Shown one piece after another: positions 8,708-17,718 of a stretch of DNA of 64,000 nucleotides; within the stretch, counting starts at the first letter, position 1, and each line of letters begins with the position of its first letter. Source of the DNA: an uncultured Xanthomonas sp. Its GTDB lineage: Bacteria > Pseudomonadota > Gammaproteobacteria > Xanthomonadales > Xanthomonadaceae. The stretch lies in contig CALTTS010000015.1 in the NCBI GenBank assembly GCA_943912265.1, positions 17,202 through 81,201 of the forward strand. Direction: 5' to 3'. A model generated the notes under the pieces. It ran no database searches. It was not told the DNA's origin and worked only from the letters and a program-made list of their open reading frames with translations. The position numbers and the translations under genes were made by a program.

Positions 8708-10129
8708 TCACCGCGCGGCCATGCCCTCCCCGTCCTCCCGCCGCGCGCCGGCGCCGTTCCAGCCCCCCAGCGCCTTGTAGACCGCCACCACGCCGGCATT
8801 GACGTCGTATTGCGCGGCCGCCAGCGCATCGTCGGCGGCCAGCCGGCCGCGCTGCGCCTCGAGCAGGGTCAGCACGTCGGCGGCGCCTTCGCGGTAACGC
8901 ACGCCGGCCAGGTCGGCCGAGCGCCGTGCGGCATCGGCCTGCGCGGCCACCTGCAGCAACCGCTGCCGGCGGCGGTCGTAGGCATGCAGGGCGTTCTCGG
9001 TTTCCTCCAGGGCGGCGAGCACGGTCTTCTCGTAACCCGCCAGCACCGCGTCCTCCGCGGCGCGCGCGCCGCGCAGGCGGGCATGGGCGCTGCCCAGGTC
9101 CAGCGCGCTCCAGCTCAGCGACGGCGTCGTCGACCAAGCCTTGTGGTCGGCATCGAGCAGCCCGCCGACGTCGCTCGCAACGAAGCCGATGAAGCCGCTC
9201 AGGCTGATGCGCGGGAACAGGTCCGCCTCGGCGACGCCGATGCGGGCCGTGGCCGCGGCCAGGCGCCGTTCGGCGGCACGCACGTCGGGGCGCTGGCGCA
9301 ACACCTCGGCCACGTCGCCCACCGGCAAGGCCTCGAGCAGCGGCACCGCCGGCGCCGGCGCAAGCAGGGCGTCGAGCTCGCCCGGACGATGCCCGGCCAG
9401 CATCTCGATCCGGTGCCGCGCCTGCGCCTCGTCGATTTCCCGCTCCGGCACGGCGGCTTCGACCGAATGCAGGTAGGCGCGCCCGCTCTGCTCTTCCTGC
9501 GCGGTGGCGGCACCGAGCTGCCGGCGCGCCTCGATGGTGCGCTGGGACCGATCCGCATTGGCCAGGGTCTGGCGGGCGATGTCGAGGCCGCGCTGGGCCC
9601 GGCGCAAGGCGAAATAGTCCCGCGCCATTTCGGCGGCCAGACTCACCTGCAGGTCGGCCAGCTCGGCTTCGCCGGCCTGCACGTCGGCGCGGGCCGCTTC
9701 CGTCGCGCGCCGTTTGCGCCCGAACAGATCCAGTTCCCAGCTCGCATCGAAGCCGGCGCTGGCGGATTCGCCGGATTCGCGCGCGCCGCCGGCCTCGGCA
9801 CGCGGCCGGGTGCCGCGTGCGTCCGCCGCGCCGAGGGTGACGTGCGGCAACTGGTCCAGCCGGCTTTCGCCGAACACCGCCCGGGCCTGGTTCACCCGCG
9901 CGATGCCGACCCGCAGGTCCGGGTTGGCCACCAGCGCTTCGGCGATCAGGCCGGCCAGCACCGGATCGTCGAACCGGGTCCACCACAGCGTGGCCGGCGT
10001 CTCCCGGGTGATGCCCGCCGCGGACGCGGAAGGCAGCACCGCCGGCGCGGGCACGGGGGCGCGATAGTTCGGCCCGACCGCGCAGGCGGACAGCGCGGCG
10101 GCCAGCAAGGTCGGAATCAGGGTGCGCAT
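8708..10129 (-). CDS. Outer membrane efflux lipoprotein (NodT/OprN family)
   Basis: This 473-residue protein is the outer membrane channel of a tripartite RND pump. A signal peptide ends in the lipobox LSAC with Cys16 as the lipidation site, followed by VGPNYRAP, the usual N-terminus of this family. Two repeated outer-membrane-efflux domains follow, with long helices (for example RAVFGESRLDQLPHVTLGAA in the first and LRQRPDVRAAERRLAAATAR in the second). It is the last gene of a five-gene operon and its ATG shares one base with the stop of the upstream SDR gene. By position it is the OprN-like partner of the MexE/MexF-like pair upstream. Confidence 0.92.
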   Translation of the reverse strand: MRTLIPTLLAAALSACAVGPNYRAPVPAPAVLPSASAAGITRETPATLWWTRFDDPVLAGLIAEALVANPDLRVGIARVNQARAVFGESRLDQLPHVTLGAADARGTRPRAEAGGARESGESASAGFDASWELDLFGRKRRATEAARADVQAGEAELADLQVSLAAEMARDYFALRRAQRGLDIARQTLANADRSQRTIEARRQLGAATAQEEQSGRAYLHSVEAAVPEREIDEAQARHRIEMLAGHRPGELDALLAPAPAVPLLEALPVGDVAEVLRQRPDVRAAERRLAAATARIGVAEADLFPRISLSGFIGFVASDVGGLLDADHKAWSTTPSLSWSALDLGSAHARLRGARAAEDAVLAGYEKTVLAALEETENALHAYDRRRQRLLQVAAQADAARRSADLAGVRYREGAADVLTLLEAQRGRLAADDALAAAQYDVNAGVVAVYKALGGWNGAGARREDGEGMAAR

Positions 10130-10863
10130 CACCACGGCAGCACCTGCCCGAGATGGGTGAAGCTGCCGCTGGCCCCGTCGGCGCCGAGCAAGGCCATCCG
10201 CATGCTGCTGCGCGCACCCTCGGCGACCTCGATCTCGCTGTTGCCGCCGTTCATGCCGGTCCTGACGTAGCCCGGGTGGACCGCGTTGACCTTGATCGGG
10301 CCATCGCGCAGTTCCCATGCCAGCTGCACCGTCCACGCATTGAGCGCGCTCTTGGACGCGCTGTAGGCCGGGATCTTGAACCCGTGGATCGGCGAGGACG
10401 GATCGGCATGCAGCGTGCTCGAACCCAGGACGCTGGACACGTTGACGATGCGCCCGGCCGCCGAGCGGCGCAGCAGCGGCAGGAAGCTGCGGGTGACTTC
10501 GACCACCGCGAACAGGTTGGTGTCGAAGGTGCGGCGCCAGGCGTCGAGGGGCTGCGCCGACGGCAGGCGTGCCGGGTCCTCGAGCAGGATGCCGGCGTTG
10601 TTGACGAGGATGTCGAGCCGGCCGTGGCGTTCCTCGACGGTGCCGACGGCGGCGGCGATGCTGATCGGGTCGAGCACGTCGAGCTGGATGGCCTCGACCG
10701 GCAGGCCTTCGGCCTGCAGCGCCAGCGCGGCTTCGACCGCCTGGTCGCGCTTGCGCCCGGCCAGCAGCGCATGCACGCCGGCCTGTGCGAGCTGGCGCAC
10801 GGTTTCAAGGCCGATGCCGCGGGTGGCGCCGGTGACGAGGGCGATGCGGGATGTGTCGTTCAT
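10129..10863 (-). CDS. Short-chain dehydrogenase/reductase in efflux operon
   Basis: The 244-residue SDR has all classical motifs: TGATRGIG (11-18) for NAD(P) binding, NNAG (88-91), a catalytic Ser near 143, and Tyr167-x-x-x-Lys171 in YSASKSALN. The substrate is not evident; plant-type carbonyl reductase-like SDRs share the motif IPAYSASKSALN. It lies between the RND permease (39 nt upstream) and the outer membrane factor (1-nt overlap), so it is expressed with the pump. An oxidoreductase beside a MexEF-type pump recalls mexS in Pseudomonas, although MexS belongs to a different enzyme family. A detoxification role is inferred. Confidence 0.9.
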   Translation of the reverse strand: MNDTSRIALVTGATRGIGLETVRQLAQAGVHALLAGRKRDQAVEAALALQAEGLPVEAIQLDVLDPISIAAAVGTVEERHGRLDILVNNAGILLEDPARLPSAQPLDAWRRTFDTNLFAVVEVTRSFLPLLRRSAAGRIVNVSSVLGSSTLHADPSSPIHGFKIPAYSASKSALNAWTVQLAWELRDGPIKVNAVHPGYVRTGMNGGNSEIEVAEGARSSMRMALLGADGASGSFTHLGQVLPW

Positions 10864-10902
10864 GTCGGGAATCCTTGATTCAATGGAGATGCGGCGGTCG
10901 GA

Positions 10903-13900
10903 TCAGACGGCGGTCCCGCCGTCGAAACTGGAATGGCCGTGCTGCACCAACGGCCGGCCGGCCAGCTTGCGCAGGCCGACGTAGAACACGGGCGTCAGGA
11001 ACAGGCCGAACAGGGTCACGCCGAGCATGCCGGCGAACACGGTGATGCCGGTGGCCGCGCGCACTTCCGCCCCGGCGCCGTGCGAGAACACCAGCGGCAC
11101 GGTGCCGGCGATGAAGGCGATGGAGGTCATCACGATCGGGCGCAGGCGCAGGCGGCAGGCTTCAAGCGCCGCCTCGACGATGCCGCGGCCCTGCATCTCA
11201 AGTTCGCGGGCGAACTCGACGATCAGGATCGCGTTCTTGCAGGCCAGACCCATCAGCACCACCAGCCCCACCTGCACGAACACGTTGTTGTCGCCGCCGG
11301 TCAGCCACACCCCCAGCAGCGCCGACAGCAGCGTCATCGGCACGATCAGGATCACCGCCAGCGGCAGCGTCCAGCTTTCGTACAGCGCGGACAGCACCAG
11401 GAAGGCCAGCATCACCGCCAGCGGGAACACCACCAGCGCCGCCTTGCCCTGGGTGGACTGCTGGTAGCTCAGGTCGGTCCACTCGATCGCCATGCCCTGC
11501 GGCAGCACCTGCCCGGCCAGCGCGGTCAGCTTCTGCATCGCCTGCGCCGAGGACAGCACGCGCGGGTCCGCCTCGCCGGCCAGGTCGGCGGCCGGGTAGC
11601 CGTTGTAGCGCAGCACTGGGTCCGGGCCGTAGGTCTGCTTGATCTTCACCATCGAACCGATCGGCACCATCTCGCCGGCGGCGTTGCGCGTGCGCAGGCG
11701 GCCGATGTCCTCCACGCTGTCGCGGAACGGCGCGTCGGCCTGCGCGATCACCTGCCAGGTGCGGCCGAACTGGTTGAAGTCGTTGACGTAGGTCGAACCG
11801 AGATAGGTCTGCAGGGTGTCGAACAGGTCAGTCAGGGCCACGCCCTGCGCCTTGGCCTTGGTGCGGTCGACCTCGGCATCGAGCTGCGGCACGTTGGCCT
11901 GATAGGTGCCGATGGGGAAACCGAAGCCCGGCACCTGCGACACCGCGCCCTGGAAGGCGTTCACCGCGTTTTGCAATGCCCCGTAGCCGAGGTTGGCGCG
12001 GTCCTCGATGAACAGCTGGTAGCCGTTGCCGTTGCCCAGGCCCAGAATCGGCGGCGGCATGAAGGCGAACGCCATGCCCTCGCCCAGCGCCGACACCTTC
12101 CGGTTGATCTCGGCATTGATTTCCAGCGCCGAGCGATGCCGCTCCGAGAACGGCTTGAGCGGCAGGAACACCACGCCGGTGTTGGGCGTGTTGGTGAACT
12201 GGAGCGCGTTCAGGCCGGGGAACGAGATCGCGTGCGCCACGCCATCGGTGTGCATGGCGATATCGGTCACCTTGCGCAGCAGCGCGTCGGTGCGTTCGAT
12301 CGAAGCACCTTCGGGCAGTTTCACCCCGGCGATCAGGTACATCTTGTCTTGCGTGGGGATGAAGCCGGCCGGCACCGCCTTGAACATCAGCCCCGTGGCC
12401 AGCAACAGGCCCAGGTACACGACGAACACCACGCCGCGGCGGCCGAGGATGCGCGCCACCGCGCCCTGGTAGCGGCCGGAGCTGCGGTTGAAGAAGCGGT
12501 TGAACGGGCGGAACAGCCAGCCGCCGAACAGGCGCTCGATCAGGCGCGAGGCCCCGTCCCCGGGCGCGTCGTGCGCCTTCAGCAGGCGTGCGGCCAGCGC
12601 TGGCGACAAGGTCAGCGAGTTGATCGCCGAGATCACCGTGGAGATGGCGATGGTCACCGCGAACTGCTTGTAGAACTGGCCGGTGACACCGGACAGGAAC
12701 GCCATCGGCACGAACACCGCGCACAGCACCAGCGCGATGGCCACGATGGGGCCTGACACTTCCTTCATTGCCTGATGCGCGGCGGCCAGCGGAGCCAGTC
12801 CTTCCTCGATGTTGCGCTCGACGTTTTCCACCACCACGATCGCGTCGTCCACCACGATGCCGATGGCCAGCACCAGGCCGAACAGGGTCAGGGTGTTGAT
12901 CGAGAAGCCCAGCACGTACAGCGCGGCAAACGTGCCCACCACCGACACTGGCACCGCGATCAACGGAATGATCGAGGCGCGCCAGGTCTGCAGGAACAGG
13001 ATCACCACCAGCACCACCAGCACCACCGCCTCCAGCAGGGTGTGCACCACGGCGCTGATCGAATCGCGCACGAAGATGGTGGTGTCGTACACGGCTTCGT
13101 ACTTCACGCCCGGCGGGAACTGCTTGGTCAGCTCGTCCATCTTGGCGATGACCTGGTCGCGGATCTGCAACGCGTTGGCGCCGGGCGCCTGGAAGATGCC
13201 GATGCCCACCGCGTTCTTGCCGTCCAGCTGCGAACGCAGGGTGTAGTCGCCGGCGCCCAGCTCCAGCCGCGCCACGTCGCGCAGGCGCACCACCTGCCCG
13301 TCCGTGCCGGCCTTGAGGACGATGTCGCCGAACTCCTGCTCGGTGCGCAGGCGGCCCTGGGCGTTGATCAGGGTGAGGAAGTCGCTGTGCGGCATCGGCT
13401 CGGCGCCGAGCTGGCCGGCCGACACCTGCACGTTCTGCTCGCGCATCGCTGCGACCACGTCGCCGGCGGTCAGGCCGCGCGCGGCGATCCGGTCCGGGTC
13501 GAGCCAGGCACGCATGGCGTAGTCGCCGCCGCCGAAGATCTGCGCATCGCCCACGCCGGGGATGCGGGTCAACGCATCCTTGACGTGCAGGCGCGCGTAG
13601 TTGCGCAGGTACAGCGTGTCGTACTTGCCGTCGGGCGAGGTCAGGTGCACCACCATCAGGAAGGTCGGCGACTGCTTCTGCACGGTCACGCCCTGGCGGC
13701 GCACGTCCTCGGGCAGGCGCGCATTGGCCTGCGAGACGCGGTTCTGCACCTTCACTGCGGCATCGTCCGGGTCGGTGCCCGGACGGAAGGTCACGGTCAT
13801 CTGCAGCACGCCGTCCGAGCCGGCCACCGACTTGATGTACATCATGTTCTCGACGCCGTTGATGGCTTCTTCAAGCGGCGTGGACACGGTCTCGGCGATG

Positions 13901-14073
13901 ACCTTGGGATTGGCGCCCGGGTAGACCGTGCGCACCACCACCGAGGGCGGCACCACCTCGGGGTATTCGCCGACGGGCAGCAGCGGGATGGCGATCAGGC
14001 CCGCGGCGAAGATGATGATCGACAGCACCGCCGCGAAGATCGGCCGGTCGATGAAGAAACGGGAAAAGTCCAT
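10903..14073 (-). CDS. RND multidrug efflux permease (MexF-like)
   Basis: The 1056-residue inner-membrane proton/drug antiporter has 12 predicted transmembrane helices. It begins MDFSRFFIDRPIFAAVLSII and continues with VGEYPEVVPPSVVVR and ATYPGANPK-type text (here RTVYPGANPKVI), very close to MexF/BpeF proteins. The TM4 proton-relay acids are visible in GIVVDDAIVVVENVERN. A start at 14073 is chosen because AAGGA lies 8-12 nt upstream and the family starts with this Met. Genes for the adaptor (upstream) and channel (downstream) are in the same operon. Confidence 0.95.
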   Translation of the reverse strand: MDFSRFFIDRPIFAAVLSIIIFAAGLIAIPLLPVGEYPEVVPPSVVVRTVYPGANPKVIAETVSTPLEEAINGVENMMYIKSVAGSDGVLQMTVTFRPGTDPDDAAVKVQNRVSQANARLPEDVRRQGVTVQKQSPTFLMVVHLTSPDGKYDTLYLRNYARLHVKDALTRIPGVGDAQIFGGGDYAMRAWLDPDRIAARGLTAGDVVAAMREQNVQVSAGQLGAEPMPHSDFLTLINAQGRLRTEQEFGDIVLKAGTDGQVVRLRDVARLELGAGDYTLRSQLDGKNAVGIGIFQAPGANALQIRDQVIAKMDELTKQFPPGVKYEAVYDTTIFVRDSISAVVHTLLEAVVLVVLVVILFLQTWRASIIPLIAVPVSVVGTFAALYVLGFSINTLTLFGLVLAIGIVVDDAIVVVENVERNIEEGLAPLAAAHQAMKEVSGPIVAIALVLCAVFVPMAFLSGVTGQFYKQFAVTIAISTVISAINSLTLSPALAARLLKAHDAPGDGASRLIERLFGGWLFRPFNRFFNRSSGRYQGAVARILGRRGVVFVVYLGLLLATGLMFKAVPAGFIPTQDKMYLIAGVKLPEGASIERTDALLRKVTDIAMHTDGVAHAISFPGLNALQFTNTPNTGVVFLPLKPFSERHRSALEINAEINRKVSALGEGMAFAFMPPPILGLGNGNGYQLFIEDRANLGYGALQNAVNAFQGAVSQVPGFGFPIGTYQANVPQLDAEVDRTKAKAQGVALTDLFDTLQTYLGSTYVNDFNQFGRTWQVIAQADAPFRDSVEDIGRLRTRNAAGEMVPIGSMVKIKQTYGPDPVLRYNGYPAADLAGEADPRVLSSAQAMQKLTALAGQVLPQGMAIEWTDLSYQQSTQGKAALVVFPLAVMLAFLVLSALYESWTLPLAVILIVPMTLLSALLGVWLTGGDNNVFVQVGLVVLMGLACKNAILIVEFARELEMQGRGIVEAALEACRLRLRPIVMTSIAFIAGTVPLVFSHGAGAEVRAATGITVFAGMLGVTLFGLFLTPVFYVGLRKLAGRPLVQHGHSSFDGGTAV

Positions 14074-14194
14074 GGGGATTCCTTGGAGGGGACGGGCGCG
14101 GGCGGCGCGGTCGCGCGGCCGGAACCGGGGACGCATCCGCCCTGCGGCGCCCTTGGAGGGACGCCGTCGGCTAGCCGGTCGGTGGCGGGACGGA

Positions 14195-15385
14195 TCAGTT
14201 CATCGCGGTGCGGCCGGATGCGCCGGCCTCGGCCCGCAGCGGATGCGCCTGCACCGGCATGCCGGGCAGGAACACCTTCTGCAGCCCTTCGACGATCACC
14301 CGGTCGCCGGCGGCCAGCCCGGACTCGACCACCCGCAGCCCGCCGTCGCCGAGCCGGCCCAGGCGCACGTCGCGGCGCTCGGCCTTGCCGGCCTTGTCCA
14401 CCACGTACACGTATTTGCGGTCCTGGTCGGTGAGTACCGCCTTGTCGTCCACCAGCAGCGCGCTGAAGCGGCCGCTGCCGGGCAGGCGCACGCGGGCGTA
14501 CAGGCCGGGCGTGAACCGGCCGTCGCGGTTGTCCAGCGCCACGCGGGCACGGATGGTGCCGGTGCCGCGGTCGAGCTGGTTGTCGAGGAAGTCGATCCGC
14601 CCCGCATGCGGGAAGCCGGTTTCGTCGGCCAGGCCGACCTGCGCCGGCAGCGTGCGCTCGCGCTCGCTCGGCCGTTCGCCGCTGCGCGCCAGCGAGGCAT
14701 AGCGCAGGAACGCGGCCTCGTCGGCCTCGAAGTAGGCATACACGCGGTCGTGCGAGACCAGCGTGGTCAGCACGCTGCCGGCATCGCCGGCCTGCACGAG
14801 GTTGCCGGCCGTCACCATCGCCCGGCCGGCCCGGCCGTCGATCGGCGCACGCACCCGGGTGAATTCGAGATCGAGCCGTGCCGACTCCACCGCCGCGGCC
14901 GCGGCTTGCGCATCGGCGGCCGCCTGCGTGGCCTGCGAACGGCGCTGGTCGTACTGCTCGGTGGAAATGGCCTGCTGCTCGGACAGGCGGCGTGCGCGCT
15001 CGGCCTCGCTGCGCGCCAGTTCGGCCTGCGCGCGGGCGCGGGCCAGCGTCGCCCGCGCCTGGGCCAGCGCGGCGCGATAGGTGCGGTCGTCGATCGAGAA
15101 CAGCACCTGCCCCTTGCGCACGTCCTGCCCTTCGATGAAATCGACCCTGTCCACGTAGCCGCTGACGCGCGGGCGCAGCGCCACCTGCTCAGTCGCCTCG
15201 ATGTGGCCGTTGAACTCGTCCCACTGGCTGATCTGGCGGGCCAGCACGGGAACGACGCCGACCTGCGGCGGCGGCATGGCGGCCTGCCCTTGCGGCTTGC
15301 CCGAACAGGCGGCCAGCAAGGCCAGCGACAACGCGGCCGCGAGCCCGCCGATGCGGGCGGATGAATGGAGGCACGGGGTATTCAT
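14195..15385 (-). CDS. RND efflux periplasmic adaptor lipoprotein (MexE-like)
   Basis: The 396-residue membrane fusion protein links the permease to the outer membrane channel. A lipoprotein signal ends at Cys27 (LLAAC). The barrel and lipoyl segments ISQWDEFNGHIEATEQVALR and RVSGYVDRVDF closely resemble MexE (QWDEFTGRLEAPESVELR in that protein, from memory). A long alpha-hairpin rich in Ala, Arg and Glu spans about residues 100-170. The start overlaps the stop of the upstream degenerate SDR gene by 4 nt. A 121-nt gap separates it from the permease. Confidence 0.93.
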   Translation of the reverse strand: MNTPCLHSSARIGGLAAALSLALLAACSGKPQGQAAMPPPQVGVVPVLARQISQWDEFNGHIEATEQVALRPRVSGYVDRVDFIEGQDVRKGQVLFSIDDRTYRAALAQARATLARARAQAELARSEAERARRLSEQQAISTEQYDQRRSQATQAAADAQAAAAAVESARLDLEFTRVRAPIDGRAGRAMVTAGNLVQAGDAGSVLTTLVSHDRVYAYFEADEAAFLRYASLARSGERPSERERTLPAQVGLADETGFPHAGRIDFLDNQLDRGTGTIRARVALDNRDGRFTPGLYARVRLPGSGRFSALLVDDKAVLTDQDRKYVYVVDKAGKAERRDVRLGRLGDGGLRVVESGLAAGDRVIVEGLQKVFLPGMPVQAHPLRAEAGASGRTAMN

Positions 15386-16182
15386 CGGGGAAAAGTTCTC
15401 GTCCTGGAGGAAAGGGAAGATCGGGAATCGGATGAGGGCGGCGGCACGGCGAGACCGGCCAGCCAGGCGGCGACCGCGGTGGCCACGGCGGAGTTCGCGC
15501 AAACGGTGCCCGCGGCGCGATGGATCGCGACGGCGCCGGGCAGCGCGGCGGCATCGGCCAGCATCGCCGCCACGTCGCGCCCCAGCGCATCCGGCCGCGG
15601 AGCGGCGCTGCCGGCCGGCGGACGCGCGAAGGCGAGCATGCGGACCCGGATGCCGCGCGGCCCGGCTTCTTCGTGCAGCATCCGCACCAGCATCCGGCGG
15701 GCCGCCGACGCGATGGCGAGATGGCCGTATCCGCACCACGTGCAGTCGGCCGCCAGCCCGCCGACCAGCAGATGCTGGCCGCTGTGTTCGTGCAGCAGCG
15801 GCCACAGATGGCGGGCCTGGTGCAGCGGCGAGGCAAGACCCGACTGCAGCGCGTCCATCAACGCGGTCACCGGCCGTTCGGTCAGACGTGCGGTGGCCGC
15901 GGACGGGCTCCAGCCCGAGACGATGGCCCGCACGCCCGCCGGCGCATGCCGGCGGACCTGTGCCGCCAGACGGCGGGCCGAGGCCTCGCTGGAGGTTCCG
16001 CCTTTCAGGCAGCGCAGGCCCGCCGCGTAGGCATGGCGCCGGCGCAGCGCATGCAGCGGCGACTGGTCCGGGGAGGCCGCCAGCACCGCATGCCCGGCTT
16101 CGACCAGGGCCGCGACGATGCCGGCCCCGGTCACCCCGGCGACATCCAGCACGAGGACCGGCAATCCGATTGTCCCGCTCAC
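15382..16182 (-). CDS. Degenerate SDR-like protein, first gene of efflux operon
   Basis: The 266-residue protein has the length and overall pattern of an SDR: a beta-alpha start with the glycine-rich AGVTGAGIV (15-23), and a late segment YGHLAIASAARRMLVRMLHE that aligns with the active-site helix. The key residues are missing, however. The Tyr152-x-x-x-Lys motif reads Tyr-x-x-x-Ala and no NNAG is present (VSGWSPS lies there). It is therefore unlikely to be an active oxidoreductase and may bind a nucleotide or act as a regulator. The GTG start at 16182 has GGGAG 10 nt upstream. It is the first gene after the divergent promoter region. Confidence 0.7.
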   Translation of the reverse strand: MSGTIGLPVLVLDVAGVTGAGIVAALVEAGHAVLAASPDQSPLHALRRRHAYAAGLRCLKGGTSSEASARRLAAQVRRHAPAGVRAIVSGWSPSAATARLTERPVTALMDALQSGLASPLHQARHLWPLLHEHSGQHLLVGGLAADCTWCGYGHLAIASAARRMLVRMLHEEAGPRGIRVRMLAFARPPAGSAAPRPDALGRDVAAMLADAAALPGAVAIHRAAGTVCANSAVATAVAAWLAGLAVPPPSSDSRSSLSSRTRTFPR

Positions 16183-16505
16183 GGGATTTTTACTCCCTTC
16201 CGCGGAACAATGCCGGCCAGACGACGCGCGTAAGATGGCAGTGCGAAAGCGCCCGCGAAGGTACCGGCCGCGGTTTTCCACGTGGCATCGGACGGCTGCA
16301 ATGCATGTCTGAAACGGTCGATCCTGCCCTTCAATACGGTATTTAAACGCGACTTCCGCTTGTTCTGGCAGGGGTTCATCCGGGTACGCTCCGACGCTGC
16401 GGGAGTGCACACGTTACCCACCAAAAAAGTACTTGATTAGTCCTTTATTCAGGGAATGATAATCCCGCCTGCGGACCAATCCCTTCTCCCTTCCGAGGCC
16501 CCAGG
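16183..16505. promoter_or_regulatory. Divergent promoter region between efflux operon and LysR gene
   Basis: These 323 bp hold no gene and are more A+T-rich than their surroundings, especially 16,320-16,470. TTGATT (16433-16438) and GATAAT (16458-16463) could be promoter elements for the LysR gene, though the 19-nt spacing is long. Between them lies ATTC-AGG-GAAT (16447-16457), a short inverted repeat inside a longer imperfect dyad, which is a plausible LysR binding half-site cluster. No convincing -10 box for the minus-strand operon was found by eye. Confidence 0.4.
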
Positions 16506-17552
16506 ATGACCCACGATCTCAACGACACGCTCATCTTCGTCAAGGTGGTCGAACAGGGCAGCTTCATCGCCGCCGCCAACGTGCTCGGCCTGCCCAAGAC
16601 CACCGTCAGCCGCCGCGTGCAGGAACTGGAAGCGCGGCTGGGCGCGCAGTTGCTGCACCGGACCACGCGCAAGCTCGGCCTGACCGAGGCCGGCGGCATC
16701 TACTTCGAGCATTGCCAGCGCATCGCCCACGAGCTGGACGAGGCCGAAAGCGCGGTCGGCCAGCTGCATTCCGGCCCGCGCGGCTGGCTGCGCTTCACCG
16801 TGCCCTATTCGGTCGGGATCGCCTGGATCGCGCCGCTGCTGGGGCCTTTCCACGAGCTCTATCCGGAAATCCGGGTGGACATGCACCTGAGCAACGAACC
16901 GCAGGACCTGATCAACGGCGATTTCGACCTCGCCCTGCGGGCCGGCGCCCTGCCCGATTCCAGCCTCGTGGCGCGCAAGCTGGGCACGATGCGCACCCGC
17001 ATCTTCGCCAGCCCGCACTACATCCGGCGCTACGGCGAGCCGCTGCATCCGGACGAGCTGCAGTACCACCGCATCCTCGCGATCCGCAAAGTGCGCACCG
17101 GCCACCGCTTCAGCTGGCCGCTCGACGACGGCAACGGGCTGCGCGAATTCCCGGTGACGCCGCTGCTGGTCGCCAACGACCCGGCCGCGCTGACCGGCGC
17201 GCTGCTGTGCGGCGAGGGACTGGTGCTGACCGGCGACGTGGCGGTCAAGCCCTTCATCGAGAGCGGCGCGGTGCAGCGCGTGCTGGCCGGCTGGACCGGG
17301 CCGGAATACGACTTCAACGCGGTGTTCCCGGGCGGGCGCCACACCACGCCCAAGGTGCGGGCGTTCGTCGATTTCCTCGTGCAGCGGCTCGATTTCGACG
17401 CCAGCTACATGCTGGCGCAGTGTCCGCTGCAGGCGCGGTACGCCAAGCCGATGGCAGGACCGGAAGGCGGACCGGCTCCCGCCGCCGCGTCCCATGCCGC
17501 TGTCCCGGACGATGCGGCCGAAGCACTGCTGGCGGAGGCGGCGGCAGGCTGA
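16506..17552 (+). CDS. LysR-family transcriptional regulator of the efflux operon
   Basis: The 348-residue protein has an N-terminal winged HTH (residues 5-63; SFIAAANVLGLPKTTVSRRV is the recognition region) and a LysR substrate-binding domain from about 92 to 300. The N-terminus resembles the DmlR/CrgA branch (DTLIFVKVVEQGSFIAAA), not MexT. A 45-residue Ala/Pro-rich tail extends past the usual end. Being divergent from the five-gene pump operon, it probably controls it and itself. The inducer cannot be deduced. Confidence 0.92.
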   Translation: MTHDLNDTLIFVKVVEQGSFIAAANVLGLPKTTVSRRVQELEARLGAQLLHRTTRKLGLTEAGGIYFEHCQRIAHELDEAESAVGQLHSGPRGWLRFTVPYSVGIAWIAPLLGPFHELYPEIRVDMHLSNEPQDLINGDFDLALRAGALPDSSLVARKLGTMRTRIFASPHYIRRYGEPLHPDELQYHRILAIRKVRTGHRFSWPLDDGNGLREFPVTPLLVANDPAALTGALLCGEGLVLTGDVAVKPFIESGAVQRVLAGWTGPEYDFNAVFPGGRHTTPKVRAFVDFLVQRLDFDASYMLAQCPLQARYAKPMAGPEGGPAPAAASHAAVPDDAAEALLAEAAAG

Positions 17553-17632
17553 TCCATCCGGGCATTCCCCCGGACGTGGCCGGAGGCGCGTCGAACGGCG
17601 GCGCCGGATCCGTCAGGCCGGCGCCATGCAAA

Positions 17633-17657
17633 ACGGGCCGCAATCGCTGCGGCCCGT
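17633..17657 (-). terminator. Intrinsic terminator of the OmpA lipoprotein gene
   Basis: A perfect 10-bp stem, ACGGGCCGCA with its complement, encloses a 5-nt loop and is followed on the minus strand by TTTTGC. It lies 62 nt past the stop of the minus-strand OmpA gene and could also stop the converging LysR transcript. Confidence 0.8.
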
Positions 17658-17718
17658 CCCGTGTCCGGTCCGGCCTGACGCTCGCAGGCCGCCCGGAAGC
17701 GCTGTTTGTCGTGCCTGC

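Noticed and set aside
16506..17552. Naming the LysR gene mexT
   Set aside because: Position beside a MexEF-like operon fits, but the N-terminal sequence belongs to a different LysR subgroup.
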